Source: Streptosporangium canum | GTDB lineage: Bacteria > Actinomycetota > Actinomycetes > Streptosporangiales > Streptosporangiaceae | Direction: 5' to 3' | Length of the DNA: 64,000 nucleotides | Assembly (NCBI RefSeq): GCF_900113865.1 | Contig: NZ_FOQY01000005.1 | Span: 245,388 to 309,387, forward strand | Part shown: positions 42,452-53,629 of the stretch, in pieces | Numbering within the stretch: the first letter of the stretch is position 1 | Layout: each line of letters starts with the position of its first letter | The notes under the pieces: model-generated | What the model was told of the DNA's origin: nothing | Seen by the model: only the letters and a program-made list of their open reading frames with translations | The model's database searches: none | Made by a program: the position numbers and the translations under genes

Positions 42452-42614
42452 GCCGGGCCCGGCGGCCGGGCTGCGGAGGACGGGGCCGGAAACCGGCTCC
42501 GAGGGATCACGCTCATCGCCGTGGCGTGCACCGGGAAGCGCCGGAGTGGACCGGTGGTCCGGCGGGCGCCGGAACCGAGCTCCCGGTTCCACGGTCAACG
42601 GTCGTGAAAACAGG

Positions 42615-42641
42615 AAATCCCAGGCCGACGGCCTGGGATTT
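42615..42641 (-). terminator. tRNA operon terminator
   Basis: A perfect 12-bp stem (42615-42626 with 42630-42641) and 3-base loop. On the minus strand it is followed by CCTGTTTTC, just downstream of the last tRNA gene. Confidence 0.8.
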
Positions 42642-42644
42642 CGC

Positions 42645-42719
42645 TGGTGGACGATACAGGGATTGAACCTGTGACCTCTTCCGTGTCAGGGAAGCGCTCT
42701 CCCGCTGAGCTAATCGTCC
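42645..42719 (-). tRNA. tRNA-Val (anticodon GAC)
   Basis: The cloverleaf is complete: acceptor GGACGAT/ATCGTCC, D-arm TAGCTCAGCGGGAGAGC, anticodon stem CTTCC/GGAAG around loop CTGACAC, T-arm GGTTCAATCC. A 3' CCA is encoded. It is last in the Gly-Cys-Val cluster. Confidence 0.96.
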
Positions 42720-42732
42720 TCGTCGAAGCCAG

Positions 42733-42803
42733 AGGTGGAGACGGGATTTGAACCCGTGTACACGGCTTTGCAGGCCGTTGCCTCGCCTCTCGGCCACTCC
42801 ACC
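42733..42803 (-). tRNA. tRNA-Cys (anticodon GCA)
   Basis: Acceptor GGTGGAG/CTCCACC, anticodon stem ACGGC/GCCGT around CTGCAAA, T-arm GGGTTCAAATCCC. No CCA encoded. It is 13 bases from the tRNA-Val gene. Confidence 0.95.
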
Positions 42804-42828
42804 GGAGTGAGGGTCCGAAGACCCTTCG

Positions 42829-42900
42829 AGCGGAAGACGGGATTCGAACCCGCGACCCTCACCTTGGCAAGGTGATGCTCTACCACTGAGCCACTTCCGC
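42829..42900 (-). tRNA. tRNA-Gly (anticodon GCC)
   Basis: Acceptor GCGGAAG/CTTCCGC, D-arm GGCTCAGTGGTAGAGC, anticodon stem CACCT/AGGTG around TGCCA, T-arm GGGTTCGAATCCC. No CCA encoded. It is first in the cluster; the common tRNA promoter must lie in 42901-43000. Confidence 0.95.
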
Positions 42901-43090
42901 ATGTTTCCGCCGGGTTTTTCTCCCTGCGGCGACGAGAGAACTCTAGCGGGTTTTCCGGGTGGTTGCGTAACCGCGCGTCAACCGGGCGGCAATCTCGGAG
43001 GGCGCGGGCACAACCGCCGCCTCGCGGGTCACCTCCACCACTCCAGGGACGCCCGTGCGGGAATGATTCGTCCCACCGGGCCCGGTGCGG

Positions 43091-43096
43091 TAGAAA
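43091..43096 (+). promoter_or_regulatory. -10-like hexamer before dus (leaderless)
   Basis: TAGAAA ends seven bases before the GTG at 43104, the spacing of leaderless actinobacterial promoters; no ribosome binding site precedes the GTG. Confidence 0.35.
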
Positions 43097-43103
43097 CAAC
43101 CGG

Positions 43104-44225
43104 GTGGAGTCGTTGAAACTCGGATCGCTTGAGGTCTGGCCGCCCATCGTCCTCGCGCCCATGGCCGGGATCACCAACGCGCCCTTCCGGACCCTCTGCC
43201 GCGAGCAGGGCGGCGGGCTGTTCGTCTGCGAGATGATCACGACCCGGGCGCTGGTGGAGCGCAACGCCAAGACGTTCAAGATGATCCGGTTCGACCCGGC
43301 GGAGCAGCCCCGCAGCATCCAGCTCTACGGGGTCGACCCGGTGACCGTCGGCAAGGCCGTCCGGATGATCGCCGACGAGGATCTGGCCGACCACGTCGAC
43401 CTCAACTTCGGCTGCCCGGTGCCCAAGGTGACCCGGCGCGGCGGCGGCTCCGCCCTGCCGTACAAGCGGAACCTGCTGCGGGCCATCCTCCGTGAGGCCG
43501 TGCGCAACGCCGGGGCGCTGCCGGTGACCATGAAGATGCGCAAGGGCATCGACGACGACCACCTGACCTACCTGGACGCGGGACGGATCGCGGTGGAGGA
43601 GGGCGTCTCCGCGATCGCCCTGCACGGCCGTACCGCCGTCCAGCACTACGGCGGGAGCGCCGACTGGGAGGCCGTCGCGCGGCTGAAGGAGGCGGTGACG
43701 GAGATCCCGGTGCTCGGCAACGGCGACGTCTGGAGCGCCGCCGACGCGATGCGGATGATGGACGAGACCGGATGCGACGGCGTCGTCGTGGGCCGGGGCT
43801 GCCTCGGCCGCCCGTGGCTGTTCAGGGACCTGGCGGCCGCGTGCGAGGGCGGCCGGGAGCGCGTCCGGCCGGCGCTGGGGGAGGTCGCCGCGACCATGGA
43901 CCGGCACGCCACGCTGCTGGCCGAGTGCTTCGGCAGCGAGCCGCACGCCGTGGCCGACTTCCGCAAGCACGTCGGCTGGTATCTCAAGGGCTTCACCGTC
44001 GGATCCGACCTCCGCCGCCGCCTGGCCACCTCCGTCACCCTCGCCGACCTGAGGCAGGGCCTGGCCGAGCTCGATCCGGCCCAGCCCTGGCCCGAGGGCG
44101 CCGACGGGCCGCGCGGCAAGAGCAACCCGCGTGACCGGGTCCACCTGCCCGCCGGCTGGCTGGACGACCCCTACGACCTGGCCGTCCCCGGCGCGGACGC
44201 CGAGCTCGACACCTCGGGCGGCTGA
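43104..44225 (+). CDS. dus: tRNA-dihydrouridine synthase
   Basis: The product is 373 aa, a DusB-type TIM-barrel flavoprotein. It has VLAPMAGITNAPFRTLC, the catalytic cysteine in NFGCPVPKV, the FMN-phosphate region NGDVWSAADA and VGRGCLGRPW. It reduces specific uridines in the tRNA D-loop with NADPH. It is divergent from the tRNA-Gly/Cys/Val cluster. GTG at 43104 is chosen because family similarity starts there; a TTG at 43113 is possible. The frame is open upstream but without similarity. Confidence 0.93.
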   Translation: MESLKLGSLEVWPPIVLAPMAGITNAPFRTLCREQGGGLFVCEMITTRALVERNAKTFKMIRFDPAEQPRSIQLYGVDPVTVGKAVRMIADEDLADHVDLNFGCPVPKVTRRGGGSALPYKRNLLRAILREAVRNAGALPVTMKMRKGIDDDHLTYLDAGRIAVEEGVSAIALHGRTAVQHYGGSADWEAVARLKEAVTEIPVLGNGDVWSAADAMRMMDETGCDGVVVGRGCLGRPWLFRDLAAACEGGRERVRPALGEVAATMDRHATLLAECFGSEPHAVADFRKHVGWYLKGFTVGSDLRRRLATSVTLADLRQGLAELDPAQPWPEGADGPRGKSNPRDRVHLPAGWLDDPYDLAVPGADAELDTSGG

Positions 44226-44232
44226 GGCGCCG

Positions 44233-44360
44233 CGACCGTGAGGACGACCGGCCCGCCTCTCTCGGCGACCGGCCCCACCCTTCTCCGGGACCGTGAGAAC
44301 GACTCCCCGGGACCATGAGAACGATCGGCCTCGCCCCTCTCCGCGACCGTGACCGGCCCC
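44233..44360. repeat. degenerate GACCGTGAGRACGA repeats
   Basis: Four imperfect copies of a GACC(G/A)TGAG(G/A)ACGA-type unit at about 44233, 44289, 44311 and 44345 (the last truncated), with interspersed CGGCC/CCCCTCTCCG segments. They fill the gap between two convergent genes. Confidence 0.5.
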
Positions 44361-44388
44361 TCTTCCGGACAGGACGGACCGGGGAGCG

Positions 44389-46641
<2,253 letters not shown>

Positions 46642-46648
46642 GAGGCCG

Positions 46649-46697
46649 ACGCTAGCCACGGTTTAGGCCAGTTCCCGGCCGCAATCGGTGGCATCGT
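46649..46697. promoter_or_regulatory. divergent leaderless promoters of the UvrA-like and YafY-type genes
   Basis: On the minus strand TAGCGT (46654-46649) ends seven bases before the UvrA-like ATG. On the plus strand CATCGT (46692-46697) ends seven bases before the regulator ATG at 46705. Only 63 bases separate the two start codons, so the -35 regions overlap and control is probably shared. Confidence 0.5.
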
Positions 46698-46704
46698 GGC
46701 ACCC

Positions 46705-47661
46705 ATGGCAGATACCACCGCACGGGTGCTCCGGCTGCTGTCGCTGCTCCAGGCACACCGCGAGTGGCCGGGGCCCGAGCTGGCCGAGCGGCTGGAGGTC
46801 AGCCCGCGCACGCTGCGCCGCGACATCGACCGGCTGCGCGAGCTGGGCTACCCGGTCCACGCGACGACCGGCCCGGCCGGGGGCTACCGGCTGGAGGCGG
46901 GGACCGCGATGCCGCCGCTGCTGCTCGACGACGAGGAGGCCGTGGCCATCGCGGTGGGCCTGCGCACGGCGGCGAGCGGCGGGGTGACCGGGATCGAGGA
47001 GACCTCCCTGCGGGCTCTGGCCAAGCTGGAGCAGGTTCTGCCCTCCCGGCTGCGCCGCAGGGTCAACACCCTGCAGACCCAGACCGTGGCGGTGCGCGGC
47101 TGGTGGCCGACCGTGGACCCCGACACCCTGGCGCTCCTGGCCCAGGCGAGCCGGGACCACGAGCGGCTGCGCTTCGGCTACCGCCGGCGCGACGGCACGG
47201 AGAGCGCCCGCCTGGTCGAGCCCTACCGGCTGGCCTCCACCGGGCGACGCTGGTATCTCGTCGGCTGGGACACCGACCGGCGGGACTGGCGGACCTTCCG
47301 GGTGGACCGGCTCACCTCGCCGCTGGCCACCGGTGCCCGATTCAGCCCGCGCCAGCCGCCGCCCGGCTACGTGGAGGAGTCGGTGGTCGCCCCCATCAGC
47401 CGCTATCGGGCCGTGGTGACCCTGCACGCGCCCCTGGAGGTGGTGGCCGACCGTTTCCCCGGTCCGGGGGCGACGATCGAGGCTCTGGACGAGCGCAGTT
47501 GCCTGCTGCGCACCGGCGGGGACTCGCTGGAGTGGCTCGCGCTCACCATCGGCATGCTGGGCCTGGACTTCACCGTCCACGACCCGCCCGAGCTGGCCGG
47601 CTACCTCGGGCTGCTCGCCGCCCGGCTTCAGGCGTCGACCGCGCCTCCGCTGCGCCAGTAG
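46705..47661 (+). CDS. YafY-type HTH/WYL regulator
   Basis: The product is 318 aa. An N-terminal winged helix (VLRLLSLLQAHREWPGPELAERL, TLRRDIDRLRELGYPV) is followed by a WYL domain with RRWYLVGWDTDRRDWRTFRVDR and a C-terminal WCX extension. WYL proteins bind nucleic-acid or nucleotide ligands and often respond to DNA damage. Divergence from a UvrA-like gene fits regulation of that gene. Its 3' end overlaps the convergent DUF2087 gene by 34 bases. Confidence 0.9.
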   Translation: MADTTARVLRLLSLLQAHREWPGPELAERLEVSPRTLRRDIDRLRELGYPVHATTGPAGGYRLEAGTAMPPLLLDDEEAVAIAVGLRTAASGGVTGIEETSLRALAKLEQVLPSRLRRRVNTLQTQTVAVRGWWPTVDPDTLALLAQASRDHERLRFGYRRRDGTESARLVEPYRLASTGRRWYLVGWDTDRRDWRTFRVDRLTSPLATGARFSPRQPPPGYVEESVVAPISRYRAVVTLHAPLEVVADRFPGPGATIEALDERSCLLRTGGDSLEWLALTIGMLGLDFTVHDPPELAGYLGLLAARLQASTAPPLRQ

Positions 47662-48143
47662 ACGTTGTCCTCCCGGCTCAGCAGCCCGTCCTCGACCAGG
47701 TAGCGGCGTAGCGCCGCGTAGTCGTCGTGGAAGGCGCGCAGCGCGGTGTTGACCTCCTTCTCCGGGTAGCGGACCCCTGGCTCGAAGACCTGGGCGATGT
47801 AGTTCAGCACGATGAGCTGCTTGTCGCGTTTGGTGGGGATCGCCCGGAGCCGTCCCTCGACCAGGAAGGACTGCAGCACCTTCTCCTCGGGGGAGAGTTG
47901 GACGGCGGGCTTGGCCGTGGCGTGCAGCAGCTCGCGGAACCGCTCCCGGCGCGCCTGCCAGCGGCCGTCGCCGTCCCGTACGGCCAGCCCGCCGCGTTCC
48001 AGCCGGTCCAGCGCCTGCCGTGTCGGATCCCTGTCCAGCCCGGCCTCCTCGGGCGTGCCGTCCAGCGCCAGCGCCGCCAGCACCCGCAACGTGTCGTTCT
48101 GATAGAGCAGGCCCAGTACCTGCCTGATCGCGTCGTCAGTCAT
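47628..48143 (-). CDS. DUF2087 protein
   Basis: The product is 171 aa. The N-terminal helical part (AIRQVLGLLYQNDTLRVLAAL) resembles a winged helix. The C-terminal DUF2087 part has FLVEGRLRAIPTKRDKQLIVL and the final RYLVEDGLLSRE-NVYWRSGG. Likely DNA-binding. The ATG at 48143 has no strong ribosome binding site. It overlaps the end of the YafY-type gene tail to tail. Confidence 0.8.
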   Translation of the reverse strand: MTDDAIRQVLGLLYQNDTLRVLAALALDGTPEEAGLDRDPTRQALDRLERGGLAVRDGDGRWQARRERFRELLHATAKPAVQLSPEEKVLQSFLVEGRLRAIPTKRDKQLIVLNYIAQVFEPGVRYPEKEVNTALRAFHDDYAALRRYLVEDGLLSREDNVYWRSGGAVDA

Positions 48144-48275
48144 GCCCCCCATTCTGTCGGCCCCGTCAGCCACCTCCGCGCCATGGACGGCGGACCCGAC
48201 TCTCCTGGCGTCATGTAGCGCATATTGCGAAAGATCATTTTCACCGCGGCCCTCCTCCGGGCCGGTCCCGCGGGG

Positions 48276-50768
48276 TCAGAGGCGGTTCAGGCCGATGACG
48301 TGGACCACGGCGCGGCCCTCCTCGTCGGAGGCGCCCAGGTCCACCTGGGCGTCGATGCCCCAGTCGCCGTCGCCCGCCGGGTCGGCGATGACCTGGCGGA
48401 CCCGCCAGAACTCCTTCTCCTCCTGGATGCGGAGCAGGCCCGGCCCGCGGGCGTCCGGGCCGGTGCCGATCTCCTCGTGGTCGTCGTAGTAGGCGTCGAG
48501 GGCGGCGCCCCAGTCCACGTCCGGCGCCAGCTCGGCCAGCTCCTGCTCCCTCTCCAGGGAGGCCAGCTCGACCAGGCGGAACATCGCGTTGCGGACCAGC
48601 ACGCGGAACGCGCGGGTGTTGGCGGTGACCGGCCGGGTCTTCTCCTCCAGGGAGGGCGCCTCCAGCTCGCCGGTCGGGTTCTGCAACTGCTCCCACTCGT
48701 CCAGGAGGCTGGAGTCGACCTGGCGGACCAGCTCGCCGAGCCACTCGATGAGGTCGATGAGGTCCTCGGTCTTGAGGTGCTCGGGGATGGTCCGCGACAG
48801 GGTGCGGTAGGCGTCGGCGAGGTAGCGCAGGACGGTGCCCTCGGACCGGGCCAGCTCGTAGAACTGGATGTAGTCGGCGAAGGTCATCGCCCGTTCGTAC
48901 ATGTCCCGCACGACGGTCTTGGGGCTGACGGTGTAGTCGCCGACCCAGGGGTGGCCCCGCCGGTAGGTCTCGTAGGCGCCCAGCAGCAGGTCGGCCAGCG
49001 GCATCGGGTAGGTGACGTCGTTGAGGAGCTCCATCCGCTCCTCGTATTCGATGCCGTCGGCCTTCATCTGCGCCACGGCCTCGCCCCGGGCCTTGTTGAG
49101 CTGCGCGGACAGGATCTGGCGGGGGTCGTCGAGGATGGACTCGATGATGGAGACCATGTCCAGGGCGTAGTTGGGCGACTCCATGTCCAGCAGTTCGAGG
49201 GTGGCCAGCGCGAAGGTGGACAGCGCCTGGTTGAGCGCGAAGTCCTCCTGGAGGTCGACGGTCAGGCGGGCCATCCGGCCCTGGTCGTCGGGCTCGGCGA
49301 GCTTCTCCACCACGCCGCCGGCCAGCAGCGAACGGTAGATCGCGATGGCCTGGCTGATGTGCCGCCGCTGCCACTTGCGGTCCTCGTGGTTGTCGGTGAG
49401 CAGGTGCTTCATCGCGGAGTAGCAGTCGCCGGGACGGTTGATCACCGCGAGCAGCATCGCGTTGCTGACCTTGAACCGGGAGTTGAGCGGCTCGGGTTCG
49501 GCGCTCTGCAGCTTCTCGAAGGTCTCCTCGCTCCAGCCGACGAAGCCCTCCGGGGGCTTCTTGCGGGCGTAGCCGCGCCGTCGCTTGGGGTCGTCGCCGA
49601 TCTTGGCCAGCGCCTTCTCGTTCTCGACGACGTGGTCGGGGGCCTGGCAGACGACGTAGCCGATGGTGTCGAAGCCCGCCCGCCCGGCCCGGCCGGCGAT
49701 CTGGTGGAACTCGCGGGCGCGCAGCCGCCGCACCTTGGTGCCGTCGTACTTCGACAGCGCGGTGAACAGCACGGTCCTGATCGGCACGTTGACGCCGACG
49801 CCGAGGGTGTCGGTGCCGCAGATGACCTTCAGCAGGCCGGCCTGGGCGAGCCGCTCCACCAGGCGGCGGTATTTGGGGAGCATCCCCGCGTGGTGCACGC
49901 CGATGCCGTGCCGTACGAGACGCGACAGCGCCCGGCCGAACCTGGTGGTGAACCGGAAGTTGCCGATGAGGGCGGCGATGGCCTCCTTCTCGGTCTTGGT
50001 GGACATGTTGATGCTCATCAGCGCCTGCGCCCGCTCCATGGCCGCGGCCTGGGTGAAGTGGACGACGTAGACGGGCGCCTGGTTGGTGGTGAGCATCTCC
50101 TCCAGGGTCTCGTGGAGGGGGGTCATCCGGTAGGAGTAGACCAGCGGGACCGGGCGCTCGGCGTTCTTGACCACGGCGGTGGGCCTGCCGGTGCGCCGGG
50201 TCAGATCCTCCTCGAACCGGCTCACGTCGCCGAGCGTGGCCGACATCAGGATGAACTGCACATCCGGCAGCTCCAGCAGCGGCACCTGCCAGGCCCATCC
50301 CCGGTCGGGCTCGGCGTAGAAGTGGAACTCGTCCATCACGACCTGGCCGATGTCGGCCTTGGCGCCGTCGCGCAGCGCGACGTTGGCGAGGATCTCGGCC
50401 GTGCAGCAGATGATCGGCGCGCCGGGGTTCACGCTCGCGTCGCCGGTCATCATGCCGACGTTCTCGGTGCCGAACAGCGCGCACAGGTCGAAGAACTTCT
50501 CCGACACCAGCGCCTTGATCGGCGCGGTGTAGAAGGTGCGCACGTCCCGGGTCAGCGCGGTGAAGTGCGCTCCGGCCGCGACCAGGCTCTTGCCCGACCC
50601 GGTCGGGGTGGCCAGGATCAGGTTGTTGCCGGAGACGACCTCGATCAGCGCCTCCTCCTGGGCGGGATAGAGGGTGAGCCCGCGCTCGGAATTCCATTCG
50701 ACGAACGCGTCGAAGATGGCATCGGGGTCGGCGTCGATCTCTTCTGGCAGGCGATCTACAAGGCTCAC
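48276..50768 (-). CDS. Ski2-like DEAD/DEAH RNA helicase with DUF3516
   Basis: The product is 830 aa. Helicase motifs are complete: ATPTGSGKS, TAPIKALV, MDEFHFY (DEVH-type box), LMSATLGD and HQIAGRAGRAG. The C-terminal 350 residues form the DUF3516 domain (PF12029). Likely a 3'-5' RNA helicase in RNA turnover or ribosome maturation. GTG start at 50768; a CAGTAT hexamer six bases upstream suggests a leaderless mRNA. The family is conserved across actinobacteria, so this is probably core chromosome. Confidence 0.9.
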   Translation of the reverse strand: MSLVDRLPEEIDADPDAIFDAFVEWNSERGLTLYPAQEEALIEVVSGNNLILATPTGSGKSLVAAGAHFTALTRDVRTFYTAPIKALVSEKFFDLCALFGTENVGMMTGDASVNPGAPIICCTAEILANVALRDGAKADIGQVVMDEFHFYAEPDRGWAWQVPLLELPDVQFILMSATLGDVSRFEEDLTRRTGRPTAVVKNAERPVPLVYSYRMTPLHETLEEMLTTNQAPVYVVHFTQAAAMERAQALMSINMSTKTEKEAIAALIGNFRFTTRFGRALSRLVRHGIGVHHAGMLPKYRRLVERLAQAGLLKVICGTDTLGVGVNVPIRTVLFTALSKYDGTKVRRLRAREFHQIAGRAGRAGFDTIGYVVCQAPDHVVENEKALAKIGDDPKRRRGYARKKPPEGFVGWSEETFEKLQSAEPEPLNSRFKVSNAMLLAVINRPGDCYSAMKHLLTDNHEDRKWQRRHISQAIAIYRSLLAGGVVEKLAEPDDQGRMARLTVDLQEDFALNQALSTFALATLELLDMESPNYALDMVSIIESILDDPRQILSAQLNKARGEAVAQMKADGIEYEERMELLNDVTYPMPLADLLLGAYETYRRGHPWVGDYTVSPKTVVRDMYERAMTFADYIQFYELARSEGTVLRYLADAYRTLSRTIPEHLKTEDLIDLIEWLGELVRQVDSSLLDEWEQLQNPTGELEAPSLEEKTRPVTANTRAFRVLVRNAMFRLVELASLEREQELAELAPDVDWGAALDAYYDDHEEIGTGPDARGPGLLRIQEEKEFWRVRQVIADPAGDGDWGIDAQVDLGASDEEGRAVVHVIGLNRL

Positions 50769-50911
50769 AGTTCAATACTGCCGAAGAACTGACGGTGGTC
50801 GGACCGGCTCGGGCAATAGAAGTGATCATATCTTGCGCAGGATGGATGACACCGGGCGGCTATACCCGCCCAAATCTCATCAAATTATGATTAAGGGGAC
50901 TCGGTGGACGG

Positions 50912-52198
50912 TCAGGCCGCCGGCTGGAGCCGGGGAGCCGACCAGGTGAGCGCCAGGCCCGCCACGAGCATCCCCGCGCCGAGCACCGGAGCCGTCCCCG
51001 GGACGAAACCGATCGCGGTGAGAACGAGCAGGCCCGCCCCGGCCAGCGCCAGAGCCACCACGATCCGGGCCGTGCCCCCGGCGTACGGCGACGCCTGCGG
51101 CGGCGTCTCGAACCGGGCGAAGCAGCGCAGCAGCGGGGACATGGCCAGGGCGAGCATGAGCAGCCAGTGCGGCCAGCCCGACAGCCAGGCCGAGGTCCCC
51201 GGCTCCGGGGTGGAGACGCCCAGGCCCACCACGACCACCCCGGTGACGACCGCCAGCGCGCTCATGTGCCACAGGTAGACGGTCATCATCCGGGGCGCCG
51301 CCCAGGCGATCACCCGCGCCACCCCCGGCCACGCCGCGAGCGCGACGATCCACCGGCGCAGCGCCAGCGCCAGCCCGATCTGGCCGAACGCCACCGCGAG
51401 CAGCGCGATCGTGGGCGGCGCCATGTTGGAGACGGCCGCGCCCGGCATCCCGATCATGCTGCCCGGGTAGGGGCCGAACGCCACCAGCGCCGCGGCCAGG
51501 CCGTACCCGGTGAGGGCCATGACCCAGGGGCGGCCCAGGCGGCCGTCGGCGTAGAGGAAGCCGAGCTGGTGCACCGCCAGCCAGACCAGGGCGATGTTGA
51601 GGAAGCCGACGACCTCGAGGCCGGTGGTGAAACGGGCCACGTCCACCGCGACGGCCCCCGCCGTCAGCGCCACGGGCACCCGCCAGCCGTACACCATGTT
51701 GAGCCGGAGCATCGACGGGGTCACCGCCACCGCGACCAGGTAGACGGCCAGGAACCACAGGAGCTGCCCGGCCAGGCGCGAGGCCGTGACCACCGGCTGC
51801 TCCGGTACGCCGAGGGCCTGCAGCAGGTGGGGCAGGGGCAGCCACACCGCCGCCAGCGGCAGCACCGGCCAGACCAGGCGGCGCAGCCGCACCGCCAGCC
51901 AGGCGGGGACCGTGCCGCCACGCCGTACCGAGCCCCGCCAGCTGATCGCGTTGGCGGCGCCCCCCGCGAAGAAGACCAGCGGCATCACCTGGCTGATCCA
52001 GGTCACCACCCACGCGCCGCCCGCCGACAGCGCGTTGCCGGTGGAGATCCGCCCATCGGCGAAGGACAGCACCGGCATGCTCCAGTGCTGCAGCACCACC
52101 AGGGCCATGCCGAACAGGCGCAGCACGTCGATGAACACGTCACGACCCGGCGGCGCGGGCGCCGCGCGGACTGCTGAACGGGAGATGACGGCGGTCAT
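50912..52198 (-). CDS. membrane acyltransferase (acyltransferase_3 family)
   Basis: The product is 428 aa with about ten TM segments. It has the family start FIDVLRLFGMALVVLQHWSMPVL, the MPLVFFAGG segment and a late MMTVYLWHMSALAV. Such proteins O-acylate cell-surface sugars, lipids or antibiotics. It is divergent from the two-component operon, with 183 bases between starts. Substrate unknown. Confidence 0.85.
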   Translation of the reverse strand: MTAVISRSAVRAAPAPPGRDVFIDVLRLFGMALVVLQHWSMPVLSFADGRISTGNALSAGGAWVVTWISQVMPLVFFAGGAANAISWRGSVRRGGTVPAWLAVRLRRLVWPVLPLAAVWLPLPHLLQALGVPEQPVVTASRLAGQLLWFLAVYLVAVAVTPSMLRLNMVYGWRVPVALTAGAVAVDVARFTTGLEVVGFLNIALVWLAVHQLGFLYADGRLGRPWVMALTGYGLAAALVAFGPYPGSMIGMPGAAVSNMAPPTIALLAVAFGQIGLALALRRWIVALAAWPGVARVIAWAAPRMMTVYLWHMSALAVVTGVVVVGLGVSTPEPGTSAWLSGWPHWLLMLALAMSPLLRCFARFETPPQASPYAGGTARIVVALALAGAGLLVLTAIGFVPGTAPVLGAGMLVAGLALTWSAPRLQPAA

Positions 52199-52368
52199 GG
52201 GGGTCTCGATTCATCGGGGAGCGGTGGTCCAACCCTCCCGTGCGGCCCCCGGCCCGCGCAGTCACGCCCGCAGGAGTTTCCGCCTCAAGGCCGCACCCAT
52301 GACGGGGGTAGGGCTGGCCCTACCCCCGGACGGCGGTGCGCAGGGTCGAAGCCTCACTCCCGGACTCG

Positions 52369-52374
52369 TAGCGT
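52369..52374 (+). promoter_or_regulatory. -10-like hexamer before the histidine kinase (leaderless)
   Basis: TAGCGT ends seven bases before the ATG at 52382. It is the same hexamer and spacing as before the UvrA-like gene. Confidence 0.45.
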
Positions 52375-52381
52375 TGACGCC

Positions 52382-53629
52382 ATGAGAACCCTCCTGCGCC
52401 GTATCGGCACGGACAGCCGGTATCTGATCGCCGGCTTCCCCCTCTCCATCGTCTTCTTCGTCCTGATGGTGGCGGGCTTCGCCGCCGGGATCGGCACAGT
52501 GGTCGTGTGGGTGGGGCTGCCGGTCCTGGCGACGACGCTGCTGGTGGCACGGGGCATGGCCGATGTGGAACGGCGGATGCTGCCCGAGGTGCTCGGCCGC
52601 GCGGTGCCCCGGCCCCGCTACCGGCCGGCGCCGGAGACGGCCGGATGGTTCCGCCGCATGGTGAACCCCCTGACCAGCGGCCAGTCGTGGCTCGACCTGC
52701 TCTACGGGATCGTGGCCTTCCCGATCTCCATCGTGACGTTCGTCTTCACGGTGACCTGGTGGGCCGGGACGATCCTGGGCCTGGCCACCCCCCTCTACGG
52801 ATGGATCACCGCCGCCATCCCGGGCAACGAGGGGCTGGCCTACCTGCTCGGGTTCGGGGACAGCGTCTGGATCGACGTGGCTATCAACACCTCCATCGGC
52901 GTGCTGTTCGCGCTCACCCTGCCGCTGGTCGTGCGCGGCGCCGCGCTCATCCGGGCCGGGCTCGGCCGCGCCCTGCTGACCGGCGTCGCCGAGCTGCACG
53001 AGCGCATCGACGACCTCGCCGAGGGCCGGGCCGCGGCGGTGTCGGCCGAGGCCAACGCGCTGCGGCGGCTGGAGCGCGACATCCACGACGGGCCGCAGCA
53101 GCGCCTGGTCTCCCTGGCCATGGACCTGTCCCGGGCCCAGCGCCAGCTCAAGCGCGACCCGCAGGCGGTCGAGGAGATGCTCAGCCAGGCCATCACCTCC
53201 ACCCGGGACACCCTGGACGAGCTGCGCGCGCTCTCCCGCGGCATCGCGCCGCCGATCCTGACCGACCGCGGCCTGGCCCCGGCGCTCGCGGCGCTGGCCA
53301 GCCGCTGCACCATCCCCGTCGAGCTGGACGTGCAGGTCACCGGCCGCTTCGCGGCGGCGGTGGAGAACACCGTCTACTTCGTGGTCGCCGAGAGCCTGAC
53401 CAACGTCGCCAAGCACAGCCACGCCACCGTCTGCACGGTGTCGCTGACCAAGACCGGGGGCGTCCTGATGCTGACGATCGGGGATGATGGGGTCGGCGGC
53501 GCACACGTCGCCAAGGGACACGGCCTGTCCGGGCTCGGCGACCGCCTCAAGGCGGTCGACGGGGAGCTCGCGGTGGACTCACCGGTGGGCGGGCCGACAG
53601 TGATCGTGGCGGAGGTGCCGTGCGGGTAG
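52382..53629 (+). CDS. sensor histidine kinase
   Basis: The product is 415 aa. The N-terminal part has four TM segments (PF13796-like sensor domain). A HisKA_3 phosphoacceptor follows (RRLERDIHDGPQQRLVSLAM, His in DIHDG), then a HATPase domain (FVVAESLTNVAKHSHA; GDDGVGG; GHGLSGLGDRL). It is expected to phosphorylate the overlapping response regulator. The signal is unknown; the sensor domain has no extracytoplasmic loop of note, suggesting a membrane or envelope cue. Confidence 0.92.
   Translation: MRTLLRRIGTDSRYLIAGFPLSIVFFVLMVAGFAAGIGTVVVWVGLPVLATTLLVARGMADVERRMLPEVLGRAVPRPRYRPAPETAGWFRRMVNPLTSGQSWLDLLYGIVAFPISIVTFVFTVTWWAGTILGLATPLYGWITAAIPGNEGLAYLLGFGDSVWIDVAINTSIGVLFALTLPLVVRGAALIRAGLGRALLTGVAELHERIDDLAEGRAAAVSAEANALRRLERDIHDGPQQRLVSLAMDLSRAQRQLKRDPQAVEEMLSQAITSTRDTLDELRALSRGIAPPILTDRGLAPALAALASRCTIPVELDVQVTGRFAAAVENTVYFVVAESLTNVAKHSHATVCTVSLTKTGGVLMLTIGDDGVGGAHVAKGHGLSGLGDRLKAVDGELAVDSPVGGPTVIVAEVPCG

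Noticed and set aside
42645-42900. Possible integration site in the tRNA cluster
   Set aside because: No integrase gene lies nearby and I saw no repeated tRNA 3' end within the window. The flanks look like core genes.
48225-50792. Long plus-strand frame opposite the helicase
   Set aside because: Helicase motifs and DUF3516 lie on the minus strand; the antisense product is low-complexity.
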